Shown here: piece by piece, positions 56,818 to 64,000 of the stretch
Numbering within the stretch: position 1 is the first letter of the stretch
Layout: every line of letters begins with the position of its first letter
Origin: Pseudomonas sp. GM79
GTDB taxonomy: Bacteria > Pseudomonadota > Gammaproteobacteria > Pseudomonadales > Pseudomonadaceae
Reading direction: 5' to 3'
NCBI RefSeq assembly: GCF_000282495.1
Contig: NZ_AKJE01000002.1
Location: forward strand, 1 to 64,000
Length of the DNA stretch: 64,000 bases
Translations under genes and position numbers: made by a program
The notes under the pieces: model-generated
What the model saw: the letters and a program-made list of their open reading frames with translations, nothing else
What the model was told of the DNA's origin: nothing
Database searches by the model: none

Positions 56818-58041
56818 ATGTCGCCCTTCCAAGCGTTGAATTTGCCCAACGGCCAGACCATCGGCAATCGTATCGCCAAAGCCGCGATGGAAGAGAACCT
56901 CGCCGATACCGGGCAGGCACCTTCCGGCGAGTTGTTTCGGCTGTATCAAGCCTGGGCCAACGGCGAAGCCGGGTTGTTGCTGAGCGGCAACGTGATGATC
57001 GACCGCCGCGCCATGACCGGCCCCGGTGGCGTGGTGCTGGAAGACGAGCGAGACCTCGAACGTTTTCGTCAGTGGGCAACCATCGGCCGGGCCGGTGGCG
57101 CGCAGTTCTGGGTGCAACTCAATCATCCCGGGCGCCAGACCATGGCCAACCTCGGCCAGCAAGCCTGGGCACCTTCGGCGGTCGCGCTGGATCTGGGCGG
57201 GTTTTCGAAGATGTTTGCCGAACCCAAACCCATGAGCGAGAACGACATCGCAGAGGTCATTCAACGCTTCGCCACCAGCGCCGCCCTGGCGGAAAAGGCC
57301 GGTTTCACCGGGGTGCAGATTCATGCCGCGCACGGGTATCTGATCAGCCAGTTTCTCTCGCCATTGACCAATCGACGCACCGACCGCTGGGGCGGTTCTC
57401 TGGAAAATCGCGCGCGCCTGCTGCTGGAAGTGCTCAGCGCGGTTCGCAAGTCCGTATCGCCGCAGTTTTGCGTGGCGGTGAAGCTCAACTCCGCGGACTT
57501 CCAGCGCGGTGGTTTCGACGCCGACGATGCCCGGCAAGTGATCCAGTGGCTCAACGACCAGCAAATCGATCTGCTGGAGCTCTCTGGCGGTAGCTACGAA
57601 GCCCCGGCCATGCAAGGCGAGGCGCGCGACGGTCGGACTCTGGCGCGAGAAGCGTACTTTCTGGAAATGGCCGGCGAACTGGCCAGTGTGGCGAGCATGC
57701 CGGTGATGGTGACTGGCGGTATACGGCGACTGGCGATCGTCGAACAAGTGCTCGACAGCGGCATCGCCATGGCCGGCATCGGCACGGCAATGGCCATCGA
57801 ACCGAACCTGGTCAAACGCTGGCGTGAAGGCCAGAACAGTCACCCGCAGTTGCCACCGATTCGCTGGAAACGCAAACCTCTGGCGGCGCTGGCGAATATG
57901 GCCGTGGTGAAGTTTCAGCTCCATCGATTGAGCCGCGGGCGCAAGCCTAGACCGCAAGTCTCGGCGGTATGGGCATTGATCCTCGATCAGTTGTACATCG
58001 CTCGGCGTACCCGTCAGTACCGCCAGGCGATGGGTAAATAG
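56818..58041 (+). CDS. NADH:flavin oxidoreductase (Old Yellow Enzyme family)
   Basis: This 407-residue FMN-dependent TIM-barrel enzyme has the substrate motif GVQIHAAHGYLISQFLSPLT, followed by NRRTDRWGGSLENRARLL (typical for the family), and an N-terminal LNLPNGQTIGNRIAKAAM. It reduces activated alkenes or similar electrophiles. A short tail after about residue 370 is basic. The ribosome-binding site is GAGGAG. Control by the divergent MerR protein is suggested by the promoter. Confidence 0.9.
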   Translation: MSPFQALNLPNGQTIGNRIAKAAMEENLADTGQAPSGELFRLYQAWANGEAGLLLSGNVMIDRRAMTGPGGVVLEDERDLERFRQWATIGRAGGAQFWVQLNHPGRQTMANLGQQAWAPSAVALDLGGFSKMFAEPKPMSENDIAEVIQRFATSAALAEKAGFTGVQIHAAHGYLISQFLSPLTNRRTDRWGGSLENRARLLLEVLSAVRKSVSPQFCVAVKLNSADFQRGGFDADDARQVIQWLNDQQIDLLELSGGSYEAPAMQGEARDGRTLAREAYFLEMAGELASVASMPVMVTGGIRRLAIVEQVLDSGIAMAGIGTAMAIEPNLVKRWREGQNSHPQLPPIRWKRKPLAALANMAVVKFQLHRLSRGRKPRPQVSAVWALILDQLYIARRTRQYRQAMGK

Positions 58042-58058
58042 TCAGTTAGACACAATCC

Positions 58059-58150
58059 CTGTGGGAGCGGGCTTGCTCGCGAAGACGGCGGCACAGTCAC
58101 CACTAATGTCGTCTGACACACCGCTTTCGCGAGCAAGCCCGCTCCCACAG
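58059..58150. repeat. REP pair (BIME)
   Basis: Inverted GAGCGGGCTTGCTCGC elements lie between the convergent oxidoreductase and phospholipase-D-like genes. Confidence 0.85.
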
Positions 58151-58182
58151 GTTCTGTGACCAGCATTAGCCCGCCGGTGTGT

Positions 58183-59829
58183 TTATCGTCCGGCAAAGCG
58201 CAACCGCGACAACATGCGCAGATCGCCCTCGCGGTAATAATCATCGGTCCAGCTGTCATCCGGCGCCAATGGCCGGACCTGTTTGAGTTGCAGTTTTTTT
58301 GCGAAGTAGCGGAACCGGTAATGCTCGTAAAAGCGCAGCAGTTCCAGCCCGTAACGATCGGCCAGGTCGGTGTTGCCACGGATGATCAGGAAGTTCTCAT
58401 CATTGCCGTTACTGGCCGCCTCACTCAGGTTGTGGCTGCCGCTGATGATGGTCGGTGCGTCGGTGGTGAAGTCGACGACGATGGCTTTGGTATGCACCAG
58501 CAGTCTGCCCTTCTGGCCTTTCATGTTTTCCTTGAGCCAGCCTTCCAGGCCGGTATTGAGCAGCGCGGTGGCGGCAAATTGAGCGGTGCGGTCGGCGTGG
58601 AAACCGGTGATGCTGCTGACGGTGTTTTGCAGGCCGTAACGCAAAATATCGTCGTGGGGCAGGCCGAGCAACGCGTTGAGCACTTCGTCCGGCAAAGCAA
58701 ACGCGGTGACAAACAGCAGGTCTTTTTTGGCGGCGTTGATGATGTCGACGAACTCACGCAAGTCACCCTGGCCCGAGCGCGGTGAGAAGCCGGCGAACAG
58801 CGCCTGCTCCGGCTGCATCGGATTGTTTTCCGTGAGCCATTCCCGGGTGGCGCCGACATCCGTCGGGTCGGCCCAGACCTGCTCGAAGGTTTGCAGATAA
58901 CTGGCGCCGATCCGGGCGTCGTCCAGCACATGCACGACGTTGGCCTGACGATAAACACCGTTGGGCGTGAAGTTGGTGCTGCCACAGAGCACCGCTTCAG
59001 GCTGATGCTGCCCCGCTGCGTCGAGCCGGCTCAGGACCATGAACTTGTTGTGGAAGATGTTGTGAGTGACCCGCCCGCGCTTGTTCGCCGCCGGGATTTT
59101 TTCCAGGCTGGCTTCGTTCATCGCCGTGGTGTCTTCGTCGGGTTGGGCGTGGTACAGGACCCGAACCTTTACGCCGCGCTCGAAAGCGGCGTTCACCGCA
59201 TCGACGATCACCTGCAACTGGTATTCATAGATCGCGATGTCCAGCGCCCACCGGCCATCCTCGGCCCGTTCGATGAACCCCAGCAAGCGTGCGAGCAGAC
59301 CATTTTCCAGCCATTGCCGTGGAGCGTCGGGCCATTCTTCGATGGGCAGTTTCTTGTTGGCGCTGAGCTGCGCATCGAGGTCGGCGAATTTGCGCTGGAA
59401 GGCCTGACTCGCAGCCACCGCCCGGTTGAAGATGACATTCTGGCCCGCTGGAAGGCCATTGTCGGTGGTGAGCGTCACTTCCAGAAACTCACCCAGCTGC
59501 GGCGCATCGGCAGTGCCGTAGGCCAGGTGAACCCGATAATGGATCGTCACACCCGGATTGACCGCGTAATCGGCCCAGCGAAATTTCTGCAACGGCGCGG
59601 TATCGCTGGGAGTGGCGTGAAACTGGGGGAACGTATGAGCCTTGCCGGGGAAGGTCAGGCTGTTGAACAGAAACAGCCAGGGTTTGTTGCCTTGCTGTTT
59701 TTCGATGGCGAAACCCAGCAGACCTTTGCGGCGGGGTTCGGCCAGATCAATCGCCAGCAACACGCCGTTGGTGCCAGCGTAGGCTTTGACGCGGAAATCG
59801 TCCTGATCGTTGCGGGCTAGAACGCGCAT
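58183..59829 (-). CDS. Phospholipase D family protein
   Basis: This 548-residue protein has two HKD-type catalytic motifs: HNKFMVL with GSTNFT (about residues 260-290) and HTKAIVVDFTTDAP with GSHNLSEAASNGNDEN (about 440-470). The N-terminal 160 residues form an extra domain of unknown type. There is no signal peptide. HKD proteins act on phosphodiester bonds of lipids or DNA; the substrate here is unknown. The first motif lacks the usual D a few residues after the K. Confidence 0.83.
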   Translation of the reverse strand: MRVLARNDQDDFRVKAYAGTNGVLLAIDLAEPRRKGLLGFAIEKQQGNKPWLFLFNSLTFPGKAHTFPQFHATPSDTAPLQKFRWADYAVNPGVTIHYRVHLAYGTADAPQLGEFLEVTLTTDNGLPAGQNVIFNRAVAASQAFQRKFADLDAQLSANKKLPIEEWPDAPRQWLENGLLARLLGFIERAEDGRWALDIAIYEYQLQVIVDAVNAAFERGVKVRVLYHAQPDEDTTAMNEASLEKIPAANKRGRVTHNIFHNKFMVLSRLDAAGQHQPEAVLCGSTNFTPNGVYRQANVVHVLDDARIGASYLQTFEQVWADPTDVGATREWLTENNPMQPEQALFAGFSPRSGQGDLREFVDIINAAKKDLLFVTAFALPDEVLNALLGLPHDDILRYGLQNTVSSITGFHADRTAQFAATALLNTGLEGWLKENMKGQKGRLLVHTKAIVVDFTTDAPTIISGSHNLSEAASNGNDENFLIIRGNTDLADRYGLELLRFYEHYRFRYFAKKLQLKQVRPLAPDDSWTDDYYREGDLRMLSRLRFAGR

Positions 59830-59912
59830 GGGTCACTCCTGTGATTGGCCTGCTTACAGAGCATAGGGCAGCGATGCGGATTAACCGCAATTATCCGATT
59901 CCGAGGTGATGC

Positions 59913-59988
59913 CTTCGCGAGCAAGCCCGCTCCCACATGGGATTTGTGAACGCCACAGACTAAATGTGGGAGCGGGCTTGCTCGCGAA
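59913..59988. repeat. REP pair (BIME)
   Basis: Inverted elements with a short spacer lie between the phospholipase-D-like gene and the VWA domain reading frame. Confidence 0.85.
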
Positions 59989-60013
59989 GGGGCCAGCACT
60001 ATCAACACCAAAC

Positions 60014-60685
60014 TCAACCTGAAATCAGCTCATCGATATGTCGATAATCAACCTGCAACTGCGCCGCCAACACCTTGGCCCGGCCAAGATGAATCGGCCC
60101 GCGCTCGATGTCGATCAGCAGCCCCGGGCAATCCAGCGCCGGCAACGTTGACCATTCCTTCACCCGCCCATCCGTCACCAACAGCAGCCGTTGTTGCTCT
60201 GCCGGAAAACGTTTTTGCCGTGCCGCTAGCCAGCGCCCCGCCTCGCCCAGCGCCGCCAGCATCGGCGTACCGCCGCCGGCCCCGAGCCCGTCGAGCCAGT
60301 CGCGCAAGCAAGCGGAGGCTTTCAGCCCTTGCACTTGCCACTTCGGCACATGACCACTGGCGGTCAGCAACGCCAGGCGCGCACGCTGTCGATAGGCATC
60401 GTCGAACAGTTGCGCCAACAAGCCCTTGGCATCGCTCAACGCTTGATGACGCCGGGTCGAGGCCGAGGCATCGACAATCACCAGCCATAATTCATGAGGG
60501 CTGCGGGTGCGCAGATGAAACAGCACATCGTCGCGTTGACGCGGTCGACCATTGAGCAAGGTGCCGGGCCAATTGATCGATCCGCTCAGGGCTGCGTGAC
60601 GCTTGCCCTGTTTACCGTGATCCAGCCGTCCTGCGCGGGGTCTGGCATTCGCCCCCGCGTCTGATCGAGGGCGAATGCCTAGGGC
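60014..60685 (-). CDS. VWA domain of a chelatase ChlD-like subunit, in -1 frame relative to chlI
   Basis: This segment is a von Willebrand A domain (MIDAS motif DASAS in LWLVIVDASASTRRH, then GGGTPMLAAL and LLLVTDGR). It is the kind of domain that follows the AAA+ part in ChlD/BchD subunits. The frame is open from 60685 and overlaps the end of the ChlI-type gene by seven bases, but it has no ATG or good ribosome-binding site. The first possible start is a TTG at 60559. Upstream of that TTG the frame still reads coding (LSGSINWPGTLLNGR). Translation by -1 frameshift from chlI explains it best; the fusion would be about 556 residues. Confidence 0.8.
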   Translation of the reverse strand, partial: ALGIRPRSDAGANARPRAGRLDHGKQGKRHAALSGSINWPGTLLNGRPRQRDDVLFHLRTRSPHELWLVIVDASASTRRHQALSDAKGLLAQLFDDAYRQRARLALLTASGHVPKWQVQGLKASACLRDWLDGLGAGGGTPMLAALGEAGRWLAARQKRFPAEQQRLLLVTDGRVKEWSTLPALDCPGLLIDIERGPIHLGRAKVLAAQLQVDYRHIDELISG

Positions 60686-60691
60686 TTTTTT
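60644..60691 (-). promoter_or_regulatory. Putative programmed -1 ribosomal frameshift signal
   Basis: On the minus strand the heptamer A AAA AAG (60691-60685) lies in the zero frame of the ChlI gene as CCA AAA AAG. It is followed by a five-base spacer CCCTA, then an 11-bp perfect stem GGCATTCGCCC (60679-60669) with its complement at 60654-60644 and a 14-base loop. The stop TAG of the zero frame (60681-60679) begins in the spacer and ends at the first base of the stem. Slipping by -1 enters the VWA frame directly. Confidence 0.8.
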
Positions 60692-61683
60692 GGCCAGCTC
60701 GGCACTTCACGTCGAGCGCCGACCGGCAGCGCCTGGGCGGGCATTTCGCCCCACTGGCCCTGACCTTCGCTCGGGTTGGCGTTCTGATTGGAGGGCTGTG
60801 CTGCGGGTGATTGTTGCGGCGTCGGTGGCAAGTGTTCGCGACGACGATGGCGCAAGGCAAACTCGGCGACCGCGTCGATATCTTCTTCGCCAATGGCAGG
60901 CGCTCCACGCCAGGCCGCATGAGCCCGGGCTGCACGTAGCCAGACCAGATCGGCTCGCAGGCCATCGACGCCGGCAGCGAAACAACGCTCGGTGATCTGC
61001 GCCAGCGCGGCATCGTCGAGGGGAATGCCCGCCAGTGCCGAGCGCGCCTTTTGGCAACGCTCGCGCAGTGCGTGTTGCTGGCTTTCCCATTCGGCGCAGA
61101 ACCCTTGCGGGTCGCTGTCGAAATCCAGTCGACGACGGATGATCTGACCGCGCTCGGCGGGTGCGGTGTGCCCACTGAGGGCGACGTTCAAGCCAAAGCG
61201 GTCGAGCAATTGCGGACGCAGCTCGCCCTCTTCCGGGTTCATGGTGCCGATCAGCACAAACTTCGCCGAATGCCGATGGGAAATCCCGTCGCGCTCGATC
61301 AGGTTGGTGCCGCTGGCGGCCACGTCGAGCAGCAGGTCCACGAGGTGATCGGGCAGCAGATTGACTTCATCGACATACAACACGCCGCCGTCGGCCTTGG
61401 CCAGTACGCCGGGGGAAAACTGTGCGCGCCCCTCGCTCAGGGCCGCGTCCAGATCGAGGGTGCCGACCAACCGTTCTTCGGTGGCGCCCAGGGGCAAGGT
61501 GACGAATTGACCGCTGGCCAACAGGTCCGCCAAACCCCGGGCCAGGGTGGATTTGGCCATGCCGCGCGGGCCTTCGATCAGTACGCCACCGATTTTCGGA
61601 TCGATGGCGGTCAGGTACAGCGCGAGCTTCAAGTCATCGGCGCCGACCACGGCGGAGAGCGGGAAATGGGGGGTGTCTGTCAT
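60679..61683 (-). CDS. ChlI-type AAA+ ATPase (cobalt/magnesium chelatase subunit)
   Basis: This is a 334-residue AAA+ protein. Walker A is GPRGMAKSTLARGL, followed by LPLGATEERLVGTLDL, Walker B GVLYVDEVNLL and sensor FVLIGTMNPEEGELRPQLLDRFGL. The end is a linker rich in Pro, Gln and Asn (residues 290-334). It lies beside cobN, so with the VWA segment it likely forms the ATP-driven part of the aerobic cobalt chelatase, which inserts Co into hydrogenobyrinate a,c-diamide. The zero-frame protein ends at TAG 60681-60679. Confidence 0.9.
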   Translation of the reverse strand: MTDTPHFPLSAVVGADDLKLALYLTAIDPKIGGVLIEGPRGMAKSTLARGLADLLASGQFVTLPLGATEERLVGTLDLDAALSEGRAQFSPGVLAKADGGVLYVDEVNLLPDHLVDLLLDVAASGTNLIERDGISHRHSAKFVLIGTMNPEEGELRPQLLDRFGLNVALSGHTAPAERGQIIRRRLDFDSDPQGFCAEWESQQHALRERCQKARSALAGIPLDDAALAQITERCFAAGVDGLRADLVWLRAARAHAAWRGAPAIGEEDIDAVAEFALRHRRREHLPPTPQQSPAAQPSNQNANPSEGQGQWGEMPAQALPVGARREVPSWPKKP

Positions 61684-61741
61684 TATTAAATCTCGGTCAT
61701 GGTCGGTGATCCATCAACAAATGCTACAGGCACCTTTATCC

Positions 61742-61833
61742 CTGTGGGAGCGGGCTTGCTCGCGAAGGCGGTGTGTCAGCCAACATCAATATTGAATGAC
61801 CCACCGCATTCGCGAGCAAGCCCGCTCCCACAG
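61742..61833. repeat. REP pair (BIME)
   Basis: Inverted elements lie between cobN and the ChlI-type gene, which are on the same strand. Confidence 0.85.
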
Positions 61834-61844
61834 GTTTAAGCGCG

Positions 61845-64000
61845 TTAACTGTCTTCTTCTATATCCAGCAACAAATTCTCCAGCGCCTCGCGGTACTCGC
61901 CCGGCTCTTTCCACATCCCCCGCTGCTGCGCCTCGAGCATGCGCTCGGTCATGTCACGCAAGGCATGGGGATTGTGCTCGCGGACAAATTCCCGGGTCGC
62001 AGGATCGAGCAAATAGGCATCCGCCAGCAACGCATATTGGTGATCGTCGATCAACTGCGTGGTGGCGTCGAACGCAAACAGGTTATCGACCGTCGCCGCC
62101 AGTTCGAACGCGCCTTTATAGCCATGACGCTTGACCCCGTCGATCCATTTCGGATTGGCCGCACGGGAACGGATCACCCGGCTCAGCTCTTCCTTCAACG
62201 TGCGAATCTTCGGCAAGTCCGGCTGACTGTGGTCGCCGTGATAACTGGCCGCCGCTTCACCGCTGAGGCTTTCGACGGCCGCCAGCATGCCACCCTGGAA
62301 CTGGTAATAGTCGTTGGAATCGAGCAAGTCGTGCTCGCGGTTGTCCTGGTTTTGCAGCACCGCCTGCACCTGGCTCAAACGCTGGGCGAATTGTTCTCGG
62401 GCGGCGGTGCCTTCATCGGAGCCGCCGTAAGCGTAGCCGCCCCAGTTCAGGTAAACCTCGGCGAGGTCGTCGCGGCTTTGCCACAGACGACCATCGATGG
62501 CGCCCTGCACGCCTGCTCCGTAAGCACCCGGTTTGGCCCCGAAGATGCGCCAGCCGGCCTGCCGCCGCGCCGCGTCTTCATCCAGACCGGATTCCAGCAA
62601 CGCTTCTCTCTCGGCGCGGACCTTGGCCGCCAACGGGTTGAGATCGTCCGGTTCATCCAGCGCGGCGACCGCTTGCACGGCGGCGTCAAACAGCCGGATC
62701 AGGTTGGCGAAGGCATCGCGGAAAAATCCGGAGACGCGCAAGGTCACATCCACCCGTGGGCGGTCCAGCAGGCTCAACGGCAGAATTTCGAAATCGTCGA
62801 CCCGCTGACTGCCCGTCGCCCACACCGGTCGCACGCCCATCAGCGCCATGGCCTGGGCGATGTCATCGCCGCCGGTGCGCATGGTCGCGGTGCCCCAGAC
62901 CGACAGGCCGAGCTGACGCAGGTGATCGCCGTGGTCCTGCAAGTGACGCTCAAGAATCAGGTTCGCGGACTGAAAACCGATGCGCCACGCGGTGGTGGTT
63001 GGCAGGTTGCGCACATCCACCGAATAGAAGTTACGCCCGGTGGGCAGCACGTCCAGACGGCCGCGACTGGGTGCGCCGCTCGGCCCGGCCGGGACGAATC
63101 GACCGTTGAGGGCGTCCAGCAGGCCGCGCATTTCCGCTGGGCCGCAGGCGTCCAGACGTGGGGCAACGACTTCGCGCAGGCTGTCGATGATGGCGTTTAC
63201 TTCCGACCAATCTGCGTCCTGTGGGAGCGGGCTTGCTCGCGAAAGCGGTGTGTCAGGCAAATCAATGTCGACTGGCACTCCGTTTTCGCGAGCAAGCCCG
63301 CTCCCACAGGGGCCGGGTTGGGCTTGAGGCTGGTCTAACGTGTGTGAAATCAGTTGAGCGGCGAACAGCTCCAGACGTTCACGGGTATCCCCCGCCGTAC
63401 GCCACAGTTCATCGCTGACCGACAGCAATGCCTCCGGTCGAGGTCCGCTCCAGGGCTCGGCCAAAACACAATCCAGCGGATCGAAGCCCAGCACGAACGC
63501 CTTGGCCAATGCCCGCAGCAAGCTCGATTGCGCCCCTCGTCCATCGCCGCGAGGAATACGCAGCAAGGCCAATAAGGTGTCGATGCGCAACCGCCCCACT
63601 GGCGACTCGCCAAACACGTGCAGGCCATCGCGGATCTGCGACTCCTTCAAGTCGCACAGGTACGTGTCCAGACGCGGCAACCAGATCGCCGCATCGGCAT
63701 CGCTGTCGAGCTTCTCGTCCAGTTGCAGTTCACGGTCGATGTGCGTGTCGCGCACCAGTTGCAGAATATCGCGCTGCAGTTCCCGGGCGCGGCGCGGATC
63801 GAGCAATTGCGCTTCGTAATACTCGTCGGCCAGCAGCTCAAGATTGCGCAGCGGGCCATAGGTTTCGGCGCGGGTCAGCGGTGGCATCAGGTGATCGATG
63901 ATCACCGCTTGGGTGCGGCGTTTGGCCTGGGCGCCCTCGCCCGGGTCGTTGACGATGAACGGATAGATGTTCGGCAGCGGCCCGAGCAACGCATCCGGCC
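61845..64000 (-). CDS. cobN: Cobaltochelatase CobN subunit, C-terminal part (gene continues past window end)
   Basis: The frame is open to the window edge; about 718 residues are present of a protein usually near 1250. CobN/BchH-type signatures are LGPLPNIYPFIVNDPGEGAQ at the start of the fragment, RLDVLPTGRNFYSVDVRNLPT and GVRPVWATGSQRVDDFEILP. Others are KPGAYGAGVQGAIDGRLWQ and the C-terminal ERMLEAQQRGMWKEPG. CobN is the large catalytic subunit of aerobic cobalt insertion in vitamin B12 synthesis. A 91-bp REP pair (63219-63309) lies inside the coding frame without breaking it. Confidence 0.95.
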   Translation of the reverse strand, partial: PDALLGPLPNIYPFIVNDPGEGAQAKRRTQAVIIDHLMPPLTRAETYGPLRNLELLADEYYEAQLLDPRRARELQRDILQLVRDTHIDRELQLDEKLDSDADAAIWLPRLDTYLCDLKESQIRDGLHVFGESPVGRLRIDTLLALLRIPRGDGRGAQSSLLRALAKAFVLGFDPLDCVLAEPWSGPRPEALLSVSDELWRTAGDTRERLELFAAQLISHTLDQPQAQPGPCGSGLARENGVPVDIDLPDTPLSRASPLPQDADWSEVNAIIDSLREVVAPRLDACGPAEMRGLLDALNGRFVPAGPSGAPSRGRLDVLPTGRNFYSVDVRNLPTTTAWRIGFQSANLILERHLQDHGDHLRQLGLSVWGTATMRTGGDDIAQAMALMGVRPVWATGSQRVDDFEILPLSLLDRPRVDVTLRVSGFFRDAFANLIRLFDAAVQAVAALDEPDDLNPLAAKVRAEREALLESGLDEDAARRQAGWRIFGAKPGAYGAGVQGAIDGRLWQSRDDLAEVYLNWGGYAYGGSDEGTAAREQFAQRLSQVQAVLQNQDNREHDLLDSNDYYQFQGGMLAAVESLSGEAAASYHGDHSQPDLPKIRTLKEELSRVIRSRAANPKWIDGVKRHGYKGAFELAATVDNLFAFDATTQLIDDHQYALLADAYLLDPATREFVREHNPHALRDMTERMLEAQQRGMWKEPGEYREALENLLLDIEEDS
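63219..63309. repeat. REP pair inside the cobN coding sequence
   Basis: CTGTGGGAGCGGGCTTGC-type arms at both ends face each other across about 40 bases, as in the intergenic copies. Within cobN it is read in frame as CGSGLARENG, then VPVDIDLPDT, then PLSRASPLPQ. There is no stop codon. Confidence 0.88.

Noticed and set aside
61845..64000. cobN as a pseudogene because of the inserted REP pair
   Set aside because: The frame reads through the element without stop or shift and conserved motifs lie on both sides.

Overview
The window reads as chromosomal DNA of a fluorescent Pseudomonas (P. fluorescens/chlororaphis type). The evidence is the gacA-uvrC-pgsA-tRNA-Gly block with a TTG-started gacA, the pqqE end, an OprD-type porin, the hbcR/GntP/bdhA hydroxybutyrate block, cobN with a chlI-like gene, and many Pseudomonas-type REP pairs. 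No transposase, integrase, rRNA or CRISPR array is visible.

Layout. 1-218 is the end of pqqE. 311-15128 is a branched short-chain acid catabolic cluster. It has a divergent LysR regulator, a DUF485/ActP-type symporter pair, an OprD-type porin, an acyl-CoA synthetase, MmsA, enoyl-CoA hydratase, MmsB, a 3-hydroxyisobutyryl-CoA hydrolase-like enzyme, an acyl-CoA dehydrogenase, a Cache chemoreceptor and a TetR regulator. 15212-23104 is an aldoxime/nitrile module: AraC regulator, small ORF, heme aldoxime dehydratase, outer-membrane protein, amidase, Fe-type nitrile hydratase alpha and beta, and a P47K/CobW activator. Together the two blocks could carry an aldoxime such as isobutyraldoxime through nitrile, amide, acid and acyl-CoA to propionyl-CoA. 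A 55-bp repeat (terminator plus the last bases of a tRNA-Gly) flanks the nitrile module, which suggests insertion beside tRNA-Gly.

23530-29776 is core: tRNA-Gly, pgsA, uvrC, gacA, a GNAT acetyltransferase, a nitrilase-superfamily hydrolase, and a DAHP synthase behind an aromatic-rich leader peptide and attenuator. 29835-38175 holds an Ig-like repeat protein, a LipA-type lipase, a parvulin and a YejABEF-type peptide ABC transporter. 38321-44331 is a sigma-54 controlled 3-hydroxybutyrate/acetoacetate block. 44452-48560 carries a PilU-like ATPase, a hybrid histidine kinase and a second parvulin. 48704-55411 (minus strand) is a sugar kinase, a D-amino-acid deaminase/aldolase-like enzyme, an IclR regulator, RidA and an amino-acid ABC transporter. 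55753-59829 has a thioredoxin-like protein, a MerR/Old-Yellow-Enzyme divergent pair and a phospholipase-D family protein. 60014-64000 is a cobalt-chelatase block: cobN (cut by the window end), a ChlI-type ATPase and a VWA domain in the -1 frame.

The most notable signals are four. A textbook -1 frameshift cassette (A AAA AAG, 5-nt spacer, 11-bp stem) joins the ChlI and VWA frames. Two promoters in the nitrile module share identical operator geometry. The DAHP synthase has an aromatic attenuator. One REP pair sits in frame inside cobN. REP pairs are dense after 38.2 kb and none was found before it.
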